Part shown: one piece after another, positions 1 to 13,308 of the stretch
How positions within the stretch are numbered: the stretch's first letter is position 1
Layout: each line of letters starts with the position of its first letter
DNA from: Castor canadensis
Taxonomy: Eukaryota; Chordata; Mammalia; Rodentia; Castoridae
Assembly: GCF_047511655.1 (NCBI RefSeq)
Contig: NC_133396.1
Coordinates: 133,433,490 to 133,497,489, forward strand
Direction: 5' to 3'
Length of the DNA: 64,000 nucleotides
Made by a program: the position numbers and the translations under genes
Notes under the pieces: generated by a model
The model's database searches: none
What the model was told of the DNA's origin: nothing
What the model saw: only the letters and a program-made list of their open reading frames with translations

Positions 1-1880
1 TACATAATGATACAGAGTGGCTCTCTCACTTTGAGCCTAAATTGAGATTCAAATAAGTGTGGCAAAATGGACAAGGCTGAGAAAAGTCAACGTCCAGCAG
101 TTAGTTGTATGAGGACTTCTGATTGGGGCTGACAGAGGAAAGATGTGTACAAATGCCTGGAGGTGAGGAATGGTGGGACCTCAGCTTTCTTCTCTTCACA
201 CTCTCTTATCTCCAAGAGAAAAGCCTTATTCTGATCTGTTTCATATATTCAGTTCTGTGAAAAATTTCAGCAAGCAAGTTTTCTTGCTTCAAAAAAGAAT
301 TTGATAGCAACTGACCTAACATATTCCCATCTGTAAACCTGGTCATAATTTAAAAGTTAACCTGTCTCAAAAAAAAATGCTTCAGAGTATCTTATTTTAA
401 AGTTCACTCACTGTTCATTAATCTTCCCTGCTAGTAACATCTATACATATTTATGTAAAGGTCATATTTATTTTATTAATTTAGAGATGACCAATTGTAT
501 TGGTCACTCTGCATCTTAAAGAGGCCATGTTTAATAAGGACTATTAGCATCAGTTTAGTGCAGGGAATTAATATCTGCTTTCTAATGTGTGTATAAAATC
601 AACAGCCATCCTTGGAAAACAGTAGGATGTATAACAGTGAGCAGTCACTCTCGGGGGAACACAGCAGGCACCTTCTGTGACACAGTGATTCTCACCCGGG
701 ATGATGCAGCTTGCAGAAACACTGTGAACACTTCACAGCTATGCTGTGAACACTGCAAAAGTTTGATGCCAAATTTTGATCAATGTGTAAAATTTATTTT
801 TGCTCCGGGTTTATATACTGACAAGGTAATGCTGTTGGTTTGAGGGTGTGTGGAGTCAGATAACACTTGCTGCCAGTGGGAGAATAAAATGTAGCTTAAC
901 ACTAATCTAGCTCAAAAGAAACATTTAGGCTTACTGAAATATGAGATTTCTGCCTTAGAGATATAATAGAAATCTTCTCAGGGAAGTGTACAATCGTACT
1001 GGAACCAAGACTCAGAACTGAAGGACAGAGAAGTGAACAGGCATCTACTGGATTCCTCTGCCATTAGCAGAAGGTATTATAATTCAGTACTATCCATTGT
1101 GTTGTCACCATTAGTGACTTATTTAATGTTCCTTTTGAGTCTTTTAATCTTTTTTCAGTCTGCCTTCAAAAAACTCTATTGAAGCAAGTGTTCTTACAAA
1201 ATGAAAGACCTACCACAATAATATAACCCAAAGATTTAAGACAAACAAATTCAGCTCTTTCCATCAAGTCGCAAGGACTAATTGCTGGAATGTTTTCCAG
1301 ATCAGAAATTCATAATGATAATGGAGATAACTGTCACAAGTAGAATAAAAATGGTAAGCACTCTTACTTCCATTCAGGTCTCAGAGAAGAGTACTTTTTT
1401 ATTTCAGAGAAGCAGAGTAAGAAAAAGAGTCCTGAAGTGTTCATATCAATAGACTTTACCTTGATCTACATCATGAAGAATAAATGCCAGCTGTAGAAAA
1501 AGACATCATTCTTTTTCTAAAGAACAGCATAATATTTGGGGGAAACTTAGGTCTTAAACTTGTGATATGTATATACTAAAGGCCTCATACAAATCATGTC
1601 AAACGTACAGGACATATAATATTTTGAGATGGTCAGGAAGGAAGGCATCAATTATGAAAAGTGTTAATGGAGACAGTTTTCATGGAGATACAATTAGAAC
1701 AACATAAATGATTGATAGTTTTGAGATGCAAAATCAGTTTCCATTTGTTGAGTGCTTATCATGATACCAAAAGCCTACCTAAGAGCTTTAACAAAATTAT
1801 CAAAATTTCACTGGAAAGGAGCTTAAGAAATTTTTACCAGTATATATGATATTTTGGGGATTGTCAGTAATTTTATTTCT
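1..1880. other. AT-rich intergenic sequence
   Basis: No gene, RNA or clear repeat was recognised. The 84-codon open frame at 589-843 has no recognisable features. Confidence 0.5.
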
Positions 1881-4800
1881 TCTAAAATGTTCTCCTTATT
1901 ATTTTGCAACAAGAATGAAGAAAAGAATTTGTAAGATTTAGATAAGCAAGAAATAATCTAAAGTGTTTTATAATTAGACAAAATATTGTGTGCAAAACAT
2001 GGCAGTATGAATCAACATGATATCTTCTGTCAGCAAATGAGTTAGTATTGGAGAGGAGTGATAAAATAAACTGGAAAGGTAATACAGACATATCACAAAG
2101 AATCTTGAAAGTCTCAGAGAGGAATTTATATTTAATCATATTTAAGAAGAGATATCTACCTGCATCTAAAATCAGAGCACACAATTTTCTAAAACAAACA
2201 CTATTAGAGAGATAGGTTACAATACAATAATAGTGGGAGTTTTCAACACCCACTATCATGAATGGGAAGATTATTGCAACAAAAAATTTAACAAATAAGT
2301 ATCATAGTTAAATTATATTATAGTCAAGTGGCCTTAACATATGTTTATAGAGCATTGAATATTCTGAACAACAGCTGCACGATTCACATTCCTATCATCA
2401 GTGCATGGAAAGCTCACTAGAATAGACCATATATTAGGTCACAAAACAAATCTTAACAAATTTATAAAATATTGAAACCATTTCCTGTATTCTCTATGGT
2501 AACAATGAAATGAAATTTAAAGTCAATGACAAAATAAACTAAACTAACTTCCATTCTGCCTAGAAGCAGGGGTGGGGGGTGAGGGGGAGGGGCACAAACA
2601 ATGTATACACATGGAAGTAAATGCAAAAACAATAAAACAAAAGGAGAAAAGAAAAAATAAAAATTAAAAAACCGAACTTTCAGTGAACAGTGGGTCATTG
2701 AGGAAATCAGAAGTGAAATTTAATAATTTCTCAAAACAAATGAAAATGGAAACACAACATGCCAATATCTGTGGAACGAAGCAAAAGCATTAGTAGGAAG
2801 TAACTTTATAGCAACGAGTTCCTTCATCAAAAAGTAGAAATATTTCAAATGGACAACCTAGTAATGCATGCCAATGACTTAGAAAAGCAAGAACAAACCA
2901 AAATTAGAAGGAAAGAAATAATAAAGATCAGAGAAGAAATAAATGAATTACAAACTTAAAAAAAAAAAACTACAAAAGACCAAAGAAATAAAGAGTTGAT
3001 CCTCTGAACAGATTAGAAAATTGATAAAAACTTTAGCTAGACTAACCAAGAAAAATTAAAAGAAAACACAAATAAAATTAGAAATGAAAAAGGAAGCATT
3101 AGAACCAATACCACAAAAATTAAAAAGGGTCATTAGGGATTATTTTGAAAAACTCTATGGTAAAAAGTTAGAAAATCTAGAGGAAATGGGCAAATTTCTG
3201 GACACATATGACCTACTAAAATAGAACCATGAGGACATAAAAAAAACCCTGAATAGACCAATAGCCAATAATGATATTGAATCATTTATAAAAACCCTTT
3301 CAACAAAGAAAATACCAGGACCTGATGGCATTGCTGCTGAATTTTACTAAACTTTTAAAGAGGAACTCAAATGAATTCTCAAACTATTTCATTGAATTGA
3401 AGGCGAGGGAGCCCTTGTATCATTCTATGAGGCTATCATCATCCCATTAAAAAAATCTGATGAAGACACAACAAAAAAGAAAACTATAGATCAATATTCA
3501 TCATAGACATAGATGTGAAAATCCTCAGAAAAATACCAGCAAATTTAATTCAGTATCACGTCAATAATATCATATACCATGATGAAGGTGGTTTCATTTC
3601 AGGGATGCCAGGATGGTTCAACATTCTCAAATCAAACAAAGTAATAGATCACATCAACAGAAGAAGGAAAAACATCATATGTTTATCTAAATAGATGCAG
3701 AAACGCATCTGATAAAATTCAACATGACTTTATCATAAAAACTTTGAACACATTTGTTCTAGAAGGATCACGCTTCAATGTAATGTGAGGCTATGTGTGA
3801 AAAACCCACAGCTACATCATACTGAGTGGGAAAACTGAAAGCGTTCCCTCTAAGTTCAGGAACAAGACAATGGTATCTACACTTACCACTCTTATTTGAT
3901 GCAATACTAGAAATTTTAGCCAGAGCAATTAGGGAAGAGAAAGAAACAAGAAGCATATAAGGAAGGAAGATGTCAATTTATCACTATCCACAGATGATAT
4001 CACTCTATACATACATAGAAAAACCTAAAGTCTCTACCAAAAGACTCTTAGACCTTATAAAGAAATTCGGTATGCTGATACAAAATCAGCATAGAGAAAT
4101 CAATAGCTTTTCTATACAATACCAAATTTGCTGGAATAGAAATTATAAAAGCAATCCTATTTACAGTAAGTATAAATACTTAAATCCCAATGGCATTCTT
4201 CCCAAAACTAGAAAAGGACAATGCTAAAATTCTTATGGAAGCACAAAAGACCCCAAATAGCCAAAGCAATTCTGAGCAAAAAGAACAAAGTTGGATGAAT
4301 CACAGTACCCGGTTTCAAGAAACTACAGAGCTAAAGAAACCAAAACAGCATGATATTGGCATAAATATGAGCAAAATAAATATGAACAAAATAGAGATCC
4401 CAGAAATAAGCCTATAACCAAGTGATTCTCAGCAAAAGTGTCAAAACATACACTGGAGAAAAGACAGCAACAAATGGTGCTTGGGAAAGTGAATAGTCAC
4501 ATGCAGAAGACAAAAACCAGGCCTCTCTCTCACCCTGTACAAAAATCAATTCACAATGCTTCAAAGACTTCAAAGTATGACCAGAAGCCCTGAACCTACT
4601 GGACGAAAACAGGGGAAACACTTCAAGGCAATAAGACAAGTAATGACTTTCTGTATCAGACTCCAAAAGTACAGGAAACAAAAGCAAAAATTGACAAGTG
4701 TGTGTGGGGGGGTGATATCAAACTAAAAGGCTTCTTTCTATCCAGCTAAGGAAGCAGTAAACAGAGTGAAGAAATAGTGCACAATACTGGGAGAAAATAT

Positions 4801-4923
4801 TTGCCAGCTACTCATCCAACTGAGGGTTAATATCCAGAGTCTATAAAGTACTCAAAAACTTAACAATAAAAAAAAACAAGTAATCCACATTGAAAATTGT
4901 ACTGACAGTTCTCAAAATTAAAA

Positions 4924-5430
4924 AACAGCTGGGAACCAGTGATTCACGCCTGTAATCCTAGCTACTCAGGAGGCAGAGACCAGGAGGATCATGGTTCAAA
5001 GCCAGCCTAGACAAATAGTTCACAAGAACTTATCTTGAAAAATACCCAATACGAAAAAGGGCTGGAAAAACAGGTCCTGTCTAGAGGGTTGGTACCAGTG
5101 GGGAGAGGGGAGGATTACAAGGAAAGGGTGTACATGGGTGAATATGATGGAAATTTTATGTACACATGTATGTAAATGGAAAAATGGGACCCATTGAAAC
5201 TATTCCAGTAATTGAGGGAGAGAGGGTAATGGAAAATGATGGAGGGGGTGAATTCAACTATGATATATTGTAAGAGCTTTTGTAAATGTCACATTGTACC
5301 CTCAGTATAATAATAATAAAAATAAAAAATAAAAAAGGGCTGGTGGAGTGGCTCAAGTAGTAGAGCACCTGCCTTGCAAGTGTGAAGCCCTGAGTTCAAA
5401 TCCCCCAAACACACAAACACACACGTACAC
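4924..5430 (+). mobile_element. Composite B1-ID SINE, itself split by a younger retroposon
   Basis: The left half (4924-5065) has a B1-like core with CCTGTAATCCTAGCTACTCAGGAGG. The right half (5332-5430) has the ID-like segment GGCTCAAGTAGTAGAGCACC and GAGTTCAAATCCC, ending in a CA-rich tail. The halves are separated by the insertion at 5066-5331. Inserted in the L1. Confidence 0.8.
5066..5331 (+). mobile_element. 5'-truncated retroposon inside a SINE, with target-site duplication
   Basis: A 266-bp segment ending in an A-rich tail (ATAATAATAATAAAAATAAA) interrupts the SINE. The 12-mer AAAAAGGGCTGG occurs on both sides, at 5054-5065 and 5332-5343, as expected for target-primed reverse transcription. 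The body contains TGTACACATGTATGTAAATGG and may be the 3' end of a lineage-specific L1. The family was not identified with certainty. Confidence 0.75.
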
Positions 5431-5529
5431 ACGCACACACAAATGGCCAATATGAAAAAAATTATCTGTCAGGAAAATGCAAATCAAAACTATAACTTCA
5501 CTCTGGTTAAAATGGTTATCAAAAATTAA

Positions 5530-5755
5530 AAAGAGCTTACCACTGTGGCTCATGTCTGTAATCCTACCTACTTGTGAGACTGAGATCAGGAGGACTGTGG
5601 TTCCAGTCCAGCTGGGACAAATATTTCACCAGATCCCATCTCCAAAATAACCAGAGCAAAACAGACTGGAGGACTGGCTCAAGCAATAGAGCACCTGCTT
5701 TGTAAGTGTTAAGCTGTGAGTTTAAATCCCAGTAGCACCAAAAATAAATAACAAA
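5530..5755 (+). mobile_element. Composite B1-ID SINE
   Basis: The same two-part structure: a B1-like left half (GGCTCATGTCTGTAATCC) and an ID-like right half (GGCTCAAGCAATAGAGCACC) with an A-rich tail. It is inserted in the same L1 and is complete apart from point changes. Confidence 0.8.
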
Positions 5756-7244
5756 TATTGGTGAGGACATGAAGTAAAAGGAACTTTGTGTATTGTTGGG
5801 AGAAGGGGAATTAGTACAGACATTATGGAAAACAGAGTGGAAATGGCTAAGAAAGCTAAAAATAGAGCTATCATATAATCCAGCCATCACATTCCTGGGA
5901 TTAAAATACAAAGGAAATGAAACTAGCCCACCAAAGAGATACCTGCATGGGCTGTGCTGATTGCAACACTATCCATAGTAGCAATCATACAGAATTCAGT
6001 CTAGGTGCCTAGCAACAAGTGAATAAATAGAGAAAGTGTAGTATATATGTTCAATGAAGTATTATTCAGGAATAATGAAGAATGAAATTTTGTCATTAAC
6101 AGTAAAACGGATGGAGCTGGAGGACATTATGTTAAATGTAATTATTCAGACACAGAGAGAAAAGTGCCACATGGTTTCTTACATGTGAAAGCTAAAAAAG
6201 GCAGACCTAAAAGTAGAACAGTGATTGCTAGAGATTGATAAGGGGGGTGGGGAAGGTGGAGGAAAAATGGCTGGATATAATCAACACATGCTAGATACAT
6301 GTATAGAAAAATCCACATGACCCCATTAATGTGTACAATTAATATGTTAATAAAAATAAAACAAAATGTTCTTAAAATAGTGATATCTATAGGGGGAATC
6401 CAATGTTCCTGATAAGGGATAGCTGAAAGATGACATTCAGAAAGCTCACTCTTGTTGCAGCACACAGGAAGGATTGGAGCAGAGACAGCTAACCAGCAGG
6501 ACATCCACAAAGATGTGAGCACTGTCAGTAAGTGAGGACTTGCCCTGGGCACTCGGTGGAAGAGGTAGAATCTGAATCCAGCTCTATCTGTCTTTCTTAA
6601 GCCCATGATTTTTCTTCTTTACAGAACCTGTCACATGTGGCTGGAACCAAAAATTACCTTGATTCTACTCCACTAGCCCTTAAACTTCTCCACACAAGTT
6701 TTCTAAGAACCAGGGGCACGATTTTAGGAGGTCCACATGCAAGCAAAACTTTCTCTGAAGCATTAGATTTTATCTTTAGAATTCAAGCAATGGTTTTATT
6801 TTCTTAGGTATTCTTCCTTGGTATAATATAAAATTAATTTTAAAATTTTTCTCAGGTAAAATTAATAATTATATTCTATTCCAGTAGTGGAGGAAACTCT
6901 CCTCCTGGTCCTCCAAATAAATGATAGCCAGGGTCTTTGTAAATCTTCACAAAAAACATTCACTATCTTCTAGATCATATAATTTTGGATTACAAAGAAA
7001 GTTTTCCATGTAATTTAGATGTAAGTGTTTAAAATTTTCTGACTGTTGGGTCCATTCTTTCTGGGAAGCAGAGAGTGAGGACGAGGGAAGAGGGTAACGC
7101 TTAAGCAACCTGTATGTCTTCCTACAGAGAATGTCTTCCCTCAAATTAAGAAAGCTTAGTTATAGTAAGTAAGGTAATAAGGGAAATAGAAAAAAGGGAG
7201 GTTAGATCAACACTTAGATCAAAGACAGGATAAAGAAAAGCTAA

Positions 7245-7428
7245 GCTGGGTGCCATTGGCTCATGCCTGTAATCCTAGCTCCTCAGGAGGCAGACAACAG
7301 GAGGATCACAGTTGGAGCCAGCAAGGGCAAATAGTTCGCAAATACCTTCACAAAAAGGGCTAGCAGAGTGACTTAAGGTGAAGGCCCTGAGCTCAAGCCC
7401 CAGCATCACACACACACACAAAAAAAAC
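7245..7428 (+). mobile_element. Composite B1-ID SINE
   Basis: Left half with GGCTCATGCCTGTAATCC, right half shortened (GTGACTTAAGGTGAAGGCCC, GAGCTCAAGCCCCAG), tail of CA repeats and A's. The right half lacks the middle of the ID segment, marking a deleted subtype also seen at 59931-60128. Confidence 0.8.
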
Positions 7429-10400
7429 CCAATAGATTTGTAACCAAGTGGCATCTGATGATTTAAAAAGAAAAAGCACAAGGTGATGGAGAAATTGATG
7501 ACTCCCAATCTAGGTGACGGAGTAATGTGATTAACAGAAAAAAAAAACCAAAAAAAAATCCACACATTTGCCAAAGAGAAAAGGTGAGTAAATTTCACTT
7601 GTGCTGCACTTCAAGCAATAACAGAGAAGTCAGATGGAAATGTCCCAAGAAATATATTTGAGGTCATTACTGAAAAGTTGAACCTTTAAGAAAGAATGTC
7701 GTTTCCATGGAAGCAATGAGCATGGGCAGAGAGGAGCTCCTGGAGGGCTGGTGTGCTGGCTCGGAGTCAGCAGAACCACGGGAGAAGCAGCAGGTGCACG
7801 GCCTGCAGGAAACGTTTTCCAGAGAAGCCAGTCACAAGGGGCATAAAATTGGCACAAAAGACAATGTGAATAAAGACAGGAGATATGCCATGCGTAAGGA
7901 AAAGACCATTGCTAACTGTAAGGAAGGTGGTTTTAATAATAATAATAACAGTAACTGAAGTGAGAAGAAAGAATTTAAGAGGAAACAGTTGTAAGGAATT
8001 GATGCATTGATTTGAAGCTGTGAACATTTGTGAAAATTCTGTAACGTTAGAACCACCCATGTTTTGTAATAATTGTAATCTTTCTAAATGGAATGCAATT
8101 TGCAGCAACAATCAGAAGCAATGAATAAGAGGTATTAGGAGTGCCATATTGCTACATGACTTTGTTTCACCAATGATTTAAAAAAAAAAAAAAGAGTCCA
8201 TCTGTAAAGACTAAATACTCTCTTGACATCCATATTTTTCTGATGAAGGCCCACAGTTGTCTCAGAACTCTAAACCTCTATCTTGGTGCTTTCTATGTTT
8301 AAAATGGTGGAGGGGGGTGGAGAGAATTTGAACCAACCTGCAATGCTCTTTCCAGCACACCAAATGATTCTGTATATTGATTCATGTCTGAGTCAAAATA
8401 AAAGCAAAGTCCACGATAAGAACTTTTATTAGTGCTATGTCCCAATATAAGGTACTCTGGAAAAGTAGAAAACACCAGTGTTAACAAGTGCTTCATAATC
8501 TGACATGTGATAGCTAGGTATTCAGACAATTCAAGTTGCACATGTGGTGAACAACCGCTGCACAAGCCTTGGAATCTAGCTCTATTACACAGTATGCCCA
8601 TTTAACATGTGATGGTGGATACTTGTGTGTCCATGTACATGCACAGATCAATAAATTTTTATTTCATATTTAGCAATGAATTCACTGGGATCAAGCCACT
8701 TTAATACTGTTCAATTTAAAACAAAATATTCTCTTGGAATTGTAAGAGAATATTTCTCTACTGTCCCTCTTTTAAAAGATAAATTAAATGATGGGTCAAT
8801 ACAATAAAAATGCCTTGTTATGTTGAAATATAAACATTAGTCAAACTTGGTTAACAGAAAAGTTCAAAAAGCAACATAATTCCAGTAAAAAAAAAAAAAA
8901 AAAAGTATGCCCCAGCTGAATGAAGGAGTAACCTTCACAGAGCCTGGACCGATGGCTAGCGGCTTAGCAGCTCCTGGAGAGCCTTACTGAGGAAAAGTAG
9001 GCCTGTTACTATATCTCATTTGAAGAAAAATCACCATTATTTTGACTTTTTGTTTTACTTTTAATTAAAAACTGGTTTTAATGGGAGAAAATATTCAGGT
9101 TCACAATGGACTCCTAATGTTGAATTTAGTAAGAAAACTGAATAAAGAACTAAATCAGAAGCATTGGAAATATAAAAAAGATATCCTTATCATTAAATAT
9201 CCAGGAGAAGAGCTCAGATCTTCACTCAGATAATAGAGTAACTACACAATTGTATTTTAAAAATAAGCTGTCTTGACTTATAGAAAAAATTCTATCATGT
9301 AATTATTGATCTGATAACATTTTGGAGATTTTTATGACTCTTTTAACTTCTACAGCCTCTAGGTCAATCAAGGTAAAATGCTACAAATATTACATTTAAA
9401 ATAGTGTTCCATCTATTTTTCTTCTGAAAAAATACTCTGGTTTGTTTGCAGAATTCAAACAAGTTCAGCTGCATGGCATCCTGAAATGCTTTTGTACTTT
9501 TCAAAAATCACATTTAATTAAGGGTACTCATCTATAGCATTAAAGTTTACTGAATAATAAATACAGTTTTAAGTAATATAAGATGTCAAAACCACTGAAT
9601 GCTGAAATTAAAGCTGATAGCCCTTCATGATGTTTGCTACCTTGGAAAAGGAAAGACAACAGAATAAGAGTGATAAAGACAATTTCACTTTTGAATTTCT
9701 TCATCTTTCTAGATCTGTCATAAAAAGTAATTTAAGCATCCTTAGAGGTTAATATTTATCTAGTTCAATGTCAAACTATAGAAAAATAATATATTTATGC
9801 ATAATATAAGGCAACAGAGACCAGAACATCTTATTTGTAGCAAATTTTATTTTTCAAATAACCATAAAAGGTATCCAATTACTCTTCAGATTAATGCATA
9901 TAAGAGCATGCAAGATGTAAACAGAAAGTCCCAAAGGAAAGAAACACTCCTGACAATTCTAATATATGAGGGAAAAGCACACAGAAATGCATACCAGGAA
10001 CTTTCTACATATGGCTAATACCTGGATCTTTACTCTTGCCTGCTTTTTGTCATTTCAGCACAAGATAAAATGTAATACAAAGAAGAAAAAGTTAATAATC
10101 CAAGGGAAGAGAAATTTTCTGATGTGATACATAAAAAAGGAAGGATTAACTATATTAATATTCACAGAGAAATGTTGCAAATGGGGGTTTGATAAGAATA
10201 TCCATCTTGCAACACAGTTAAAAAAGAAAATTAGCGTGGAAGTACAATTACTATTTACTTTTCATTGAGTATCATGCACAGTTTTGAACTTTTTAAATTT
10301 TTTCTGTTAAACCAGGTAAAATAGAATGGAAATCTATTCAAAATAACATATTAACTTAGGCTTTTATTTTGAAAATAAGAAAAAAATCATATTATTTTGA

Positions 10401-13251
10401 AAAATATTATAAGGGTAGAGTAGATATGATAAAAAATGCTTAAGATCTATAGCAAAATATAAAGAAAATAAATTCCAATTGTTGACATTGGCCAGCAAGC
10501 AAGGATTGTGCATTAGAGGGGTATTATTGTTTTTAATTTTGAATCTTGGGAATTGATGCCCATTACTAAAAATAGAAAACAGATACAGGTAGCCAATCCA
10601 GTGTTTATCTATGTGTACAGTATGGAAGAAAATACAATGGCATTTCTTTAATTTGAACTACATACTAGTGTGCTTACTTATTATTTTCCCCTGGTGTCTA
10701 CAGAGCATAAAAAGTAAAATCATTGATGTACCACAAGCATACACAATCTCTCTACAAGCAAAGTGAATCTTGTCTGTAACATAGTTGAAAACAAAGTAAC
10801 AAAGTTCTATACAAAACTAGGTGTTTATTTTTTATACCAACAGTGTAATTCCCAATAGGCTCTTTTTAAGAGCCTAGAATGACATGACGCCAAATTTCTA
10901 TTCCAGAATTTCCCATTTTTAACACTTACTTTCTAGCACAAGACCCTTTGCAGGCACACTGCAATAGAAAAATGACATATTTATATATGACTAATAAAAA
11001 AAATGCTTTCACTCCAAAGAACGTACAGTCAATTCCTCTGGGATTTGGCCAAATAAAGCTATTTACTTTTTAGGTAATGAAAATCACCAAAGTGATTCAA
11101 GGGTGTTTGCTTTGGTTTCTTTGTTACTGGGTTTTACCCCGTCTGAGGTATCAAAATCCTACCCACTATGTAAGTCGGTATTAAGTAGCTCTTCAACCAC
11201 AGCTCACAGACACCAACTCCTTTTGTAAACCCTTTTCTGCCCAAGATCGAGTTGCCAGAAGTTAGACTAGCCCAGGCATTCGGGAGGTAGAAGCTATAAG
11301 ATCTTGGCACCCTGTGCCCATTTAAGAAGATCACATTCTTTTCTCCCATGCCAAACAATAAATGTGCAGTTGTCCCAACTGGAGACTGTCGTATATCCTC
11401 CAAAAAGCATGGCGGACCCTCCAACTCTGCATCTCATGCCTTCTGCTCTTCTCACTCACATAATTAGCACTCTTTTCCCTTTCCTTTTAGAAAACATGTG
11501 CCTGTTTCAAATTTGTATTATTTTTTTCAGATGTCTAATTTCAGTTATGTTCTTTCTCTCTTTGGTCTCTTCCCGCATTTCACATACCAGACAAATATTT
11601 AAAGGTCTGTAAAACCAGGAGAGGTTGCAAAGTATTTCCAAATGAAACTGCCATAGGTGATAGAAGAGGAAAAGAAAGCAAAGCTTAGAGAACAGAGACT
11701 TGAATACACTTGTTGGAAAGGTTGTGGAAATCTATTTAGGCTGCCGTAGTCAGGGATGGGGTTTCCATGAGGCATAAACATTCAAGCCACTGACAAAACC
11801 AACATGCTTCGTGATCACTCAAATAGTCTACTTGTCCTGAAACACTTCTCTTATTTATTAGCAGTAAGCTGCTGTCTCGCTCTTTTTAAAAATTTTTGTC
11901 TGTTTTAATATTCAGGAGGTGAAAGCATGGTAAGAAAACATTCAAAATTCTGAGAATATATGTAAGTGAAATATTTAATGTTTGTCATTCATAAAACTTA
12001 CATCATTTACATAGGGTTCATTTGTATATAATAAAAATTTCATAAAGAAAAGTTTTCCGGAAAGTATTTTATATGTTAATTTGTTTAACATATGCTTTGG
12101 ATATACAGCTAAATAGGAATAGTTTCTTTCTTCAAGTATTCCCTTTAACAATTAAAAAAAAACCCTCATTTCTAAATATTTGTTTTCCTTTTACTTGCTT
12201 CTTGGTTTGTAATATCATTTGTAACTTGAACTACACAAAGATTGGATCTTTACATAGTTCAGAATATATTTGTATACTTTAATAAATTTGCTCATTGCAT
12301 AGTGAACATGTAAACTCATAGAGGACCTATAAATTTTACCCTAATCTAAAAAAGTAGCTGAAATTTTACACAATAATTTATTCTGAGGTTTATTTTTCAT
12401 GTAATTTTGGTTTTCTTTTTTATTTTTTACATGTGTCAATTGAATACAACAAATGAAAATAAGTCATGAAGAGTTAAAAAACAAGAAAGTAATTTACCCT
12501 AGACTACCAAAATCTAACCTCATTATATCATTCGTATTTTTTTCCTAAGTATAACAAGTTGTAAATATACTGTGCTGCCTTTTTAAGACAGTATTCAAAA
12601 CTAATTTCAACAATGTGTGTTTAACATAAAGCTATGTTTGCATCAAATCAAATGTTTATTAATGAACGCTATTTATCATACAAGAAACAGCAAAGATCAG
12701 TCATTACAGAAATGTACACTAGATGTGGCAGATGTAAAAGTGCATGCAGAGACTTCAGTTTAAAAAGGAAGTAATAAACAATAATACTAAAATTACTGAG
12801 TTTGGAACTCTATATTCTTAAATGAGTGATAGCTTCTTTTTGAATTTACAATTGGAAAATGCCATTAACAGATAGTACACGTTAGCAAGCAGGTGAAATG
12901 AATGTTTTTGGACTTTATTTTACAGCTATTGTGCTTGACAAATGTGTGGGTGGTATTTTTTAACACTAATTTTCTTCAAATATGGGGTGGGCATATTACT
13001 GCCAGGTTGCTCAAGTTTATACATGGTTTATCTAATTCTTTTTTAAACCACATAATTTTTAGCCTTCATTTGTATTAGACATCATGAACAGAAATTTTGT
13101 GAACATTCAATAAATGACATTTAAGTCTCACTCTCTCTCTCTTTTTTTTTGGCTCAATAAATTTTTAAATGTATGATTATCATAACCTAATAGTGTCTTT
13201 GTCTTCACTGCAGTGGTTTTCCGATCAAACTTTTCCCCTTCTTTTAATACT
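7429..13251. other. AT-rich non-coding sequence downstream of LHX9
   Basis: No gene or clear transposon was recognised over this stretch apart from A tracts (8181-8194, 8887-8904). The last several hundred bases before 13251 are probably 3' UTR of the alpha transcript. Open frames here (for example 7707-7958 and 11304-11612) have no recognisable features. Confidence 0.4.
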
Positions 13252-13308
13252 TTAGGGAATTTTCAAACGTCGGGATGTTTGGCTGTAATGCCCCAAGATT
13301 TGTTCTCC
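13252..13308 (-). CDS. LHX9: LHX9 alpha-isoform alternative terminal exon (truncated homeodomain)
   Basis: Joined in phase 0 to exon 4 after Gln312, this exon reads GEQILGHYSQTSRRLKIP and then TAA (13254-13252), giving a 330-residue protein. The peptide matches the C-terminus I remember for the mammalian LHX9 alpha isoform. A pyrimidine-rich tract with CAG (AG at 13310-13309) forms the acceptor. The isoform keeps both LIM domains and homeodomain helices 1-2 but loses helix 3 (WFQN), so it should bind LIM cofactors without binding DNA in the normal way; a dominant-negative or modulatory role is inferred. It lies 2.7 kb beyond the canonical last exon, so its transcripts skip exon 5. Candidate AATAAA signals on the minus strand occur downstream (for example 12919-12914), but the true end is unknown. 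Confidence 0.9.
   Translation of the reverse strand, partial: GEQILGHYSQTSRRLKIP

Larger units (their letters stand above)
1880..6370 (+). mobile_element. Decayed LINE-1 carrying ORF2 and 3' end remnants, split by SINEs
   Basis: Plus-strand L1: endonuclease-region remnants near 2.2-2.5 kb, reverse-transcriptase-region remnants at about 3.2-4.2 kb (phrases such as PGPDGI and FNI can be followed across several frames), ORF2 end at 4.2-4.9 kb and 3' end at 5.76-6.37 kb. Many stops and frameshifts make it non-functional. Two SINE insertions (from about 4924 and from about 5530) separate parts that read on as one L1. Its divergence suggests an old copy. Confidence 0.85.

Noticed and set aside
1882-2259. 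125-codon minus-strand open frame
   Set aside because: Lies antisense in the decayed L1; no evidence of its own function.
4190-4417. Small plus-strand open frame that looks like a protein fragment
   Set aside because: It is a remnant of L1 ORF2, not a host gene.
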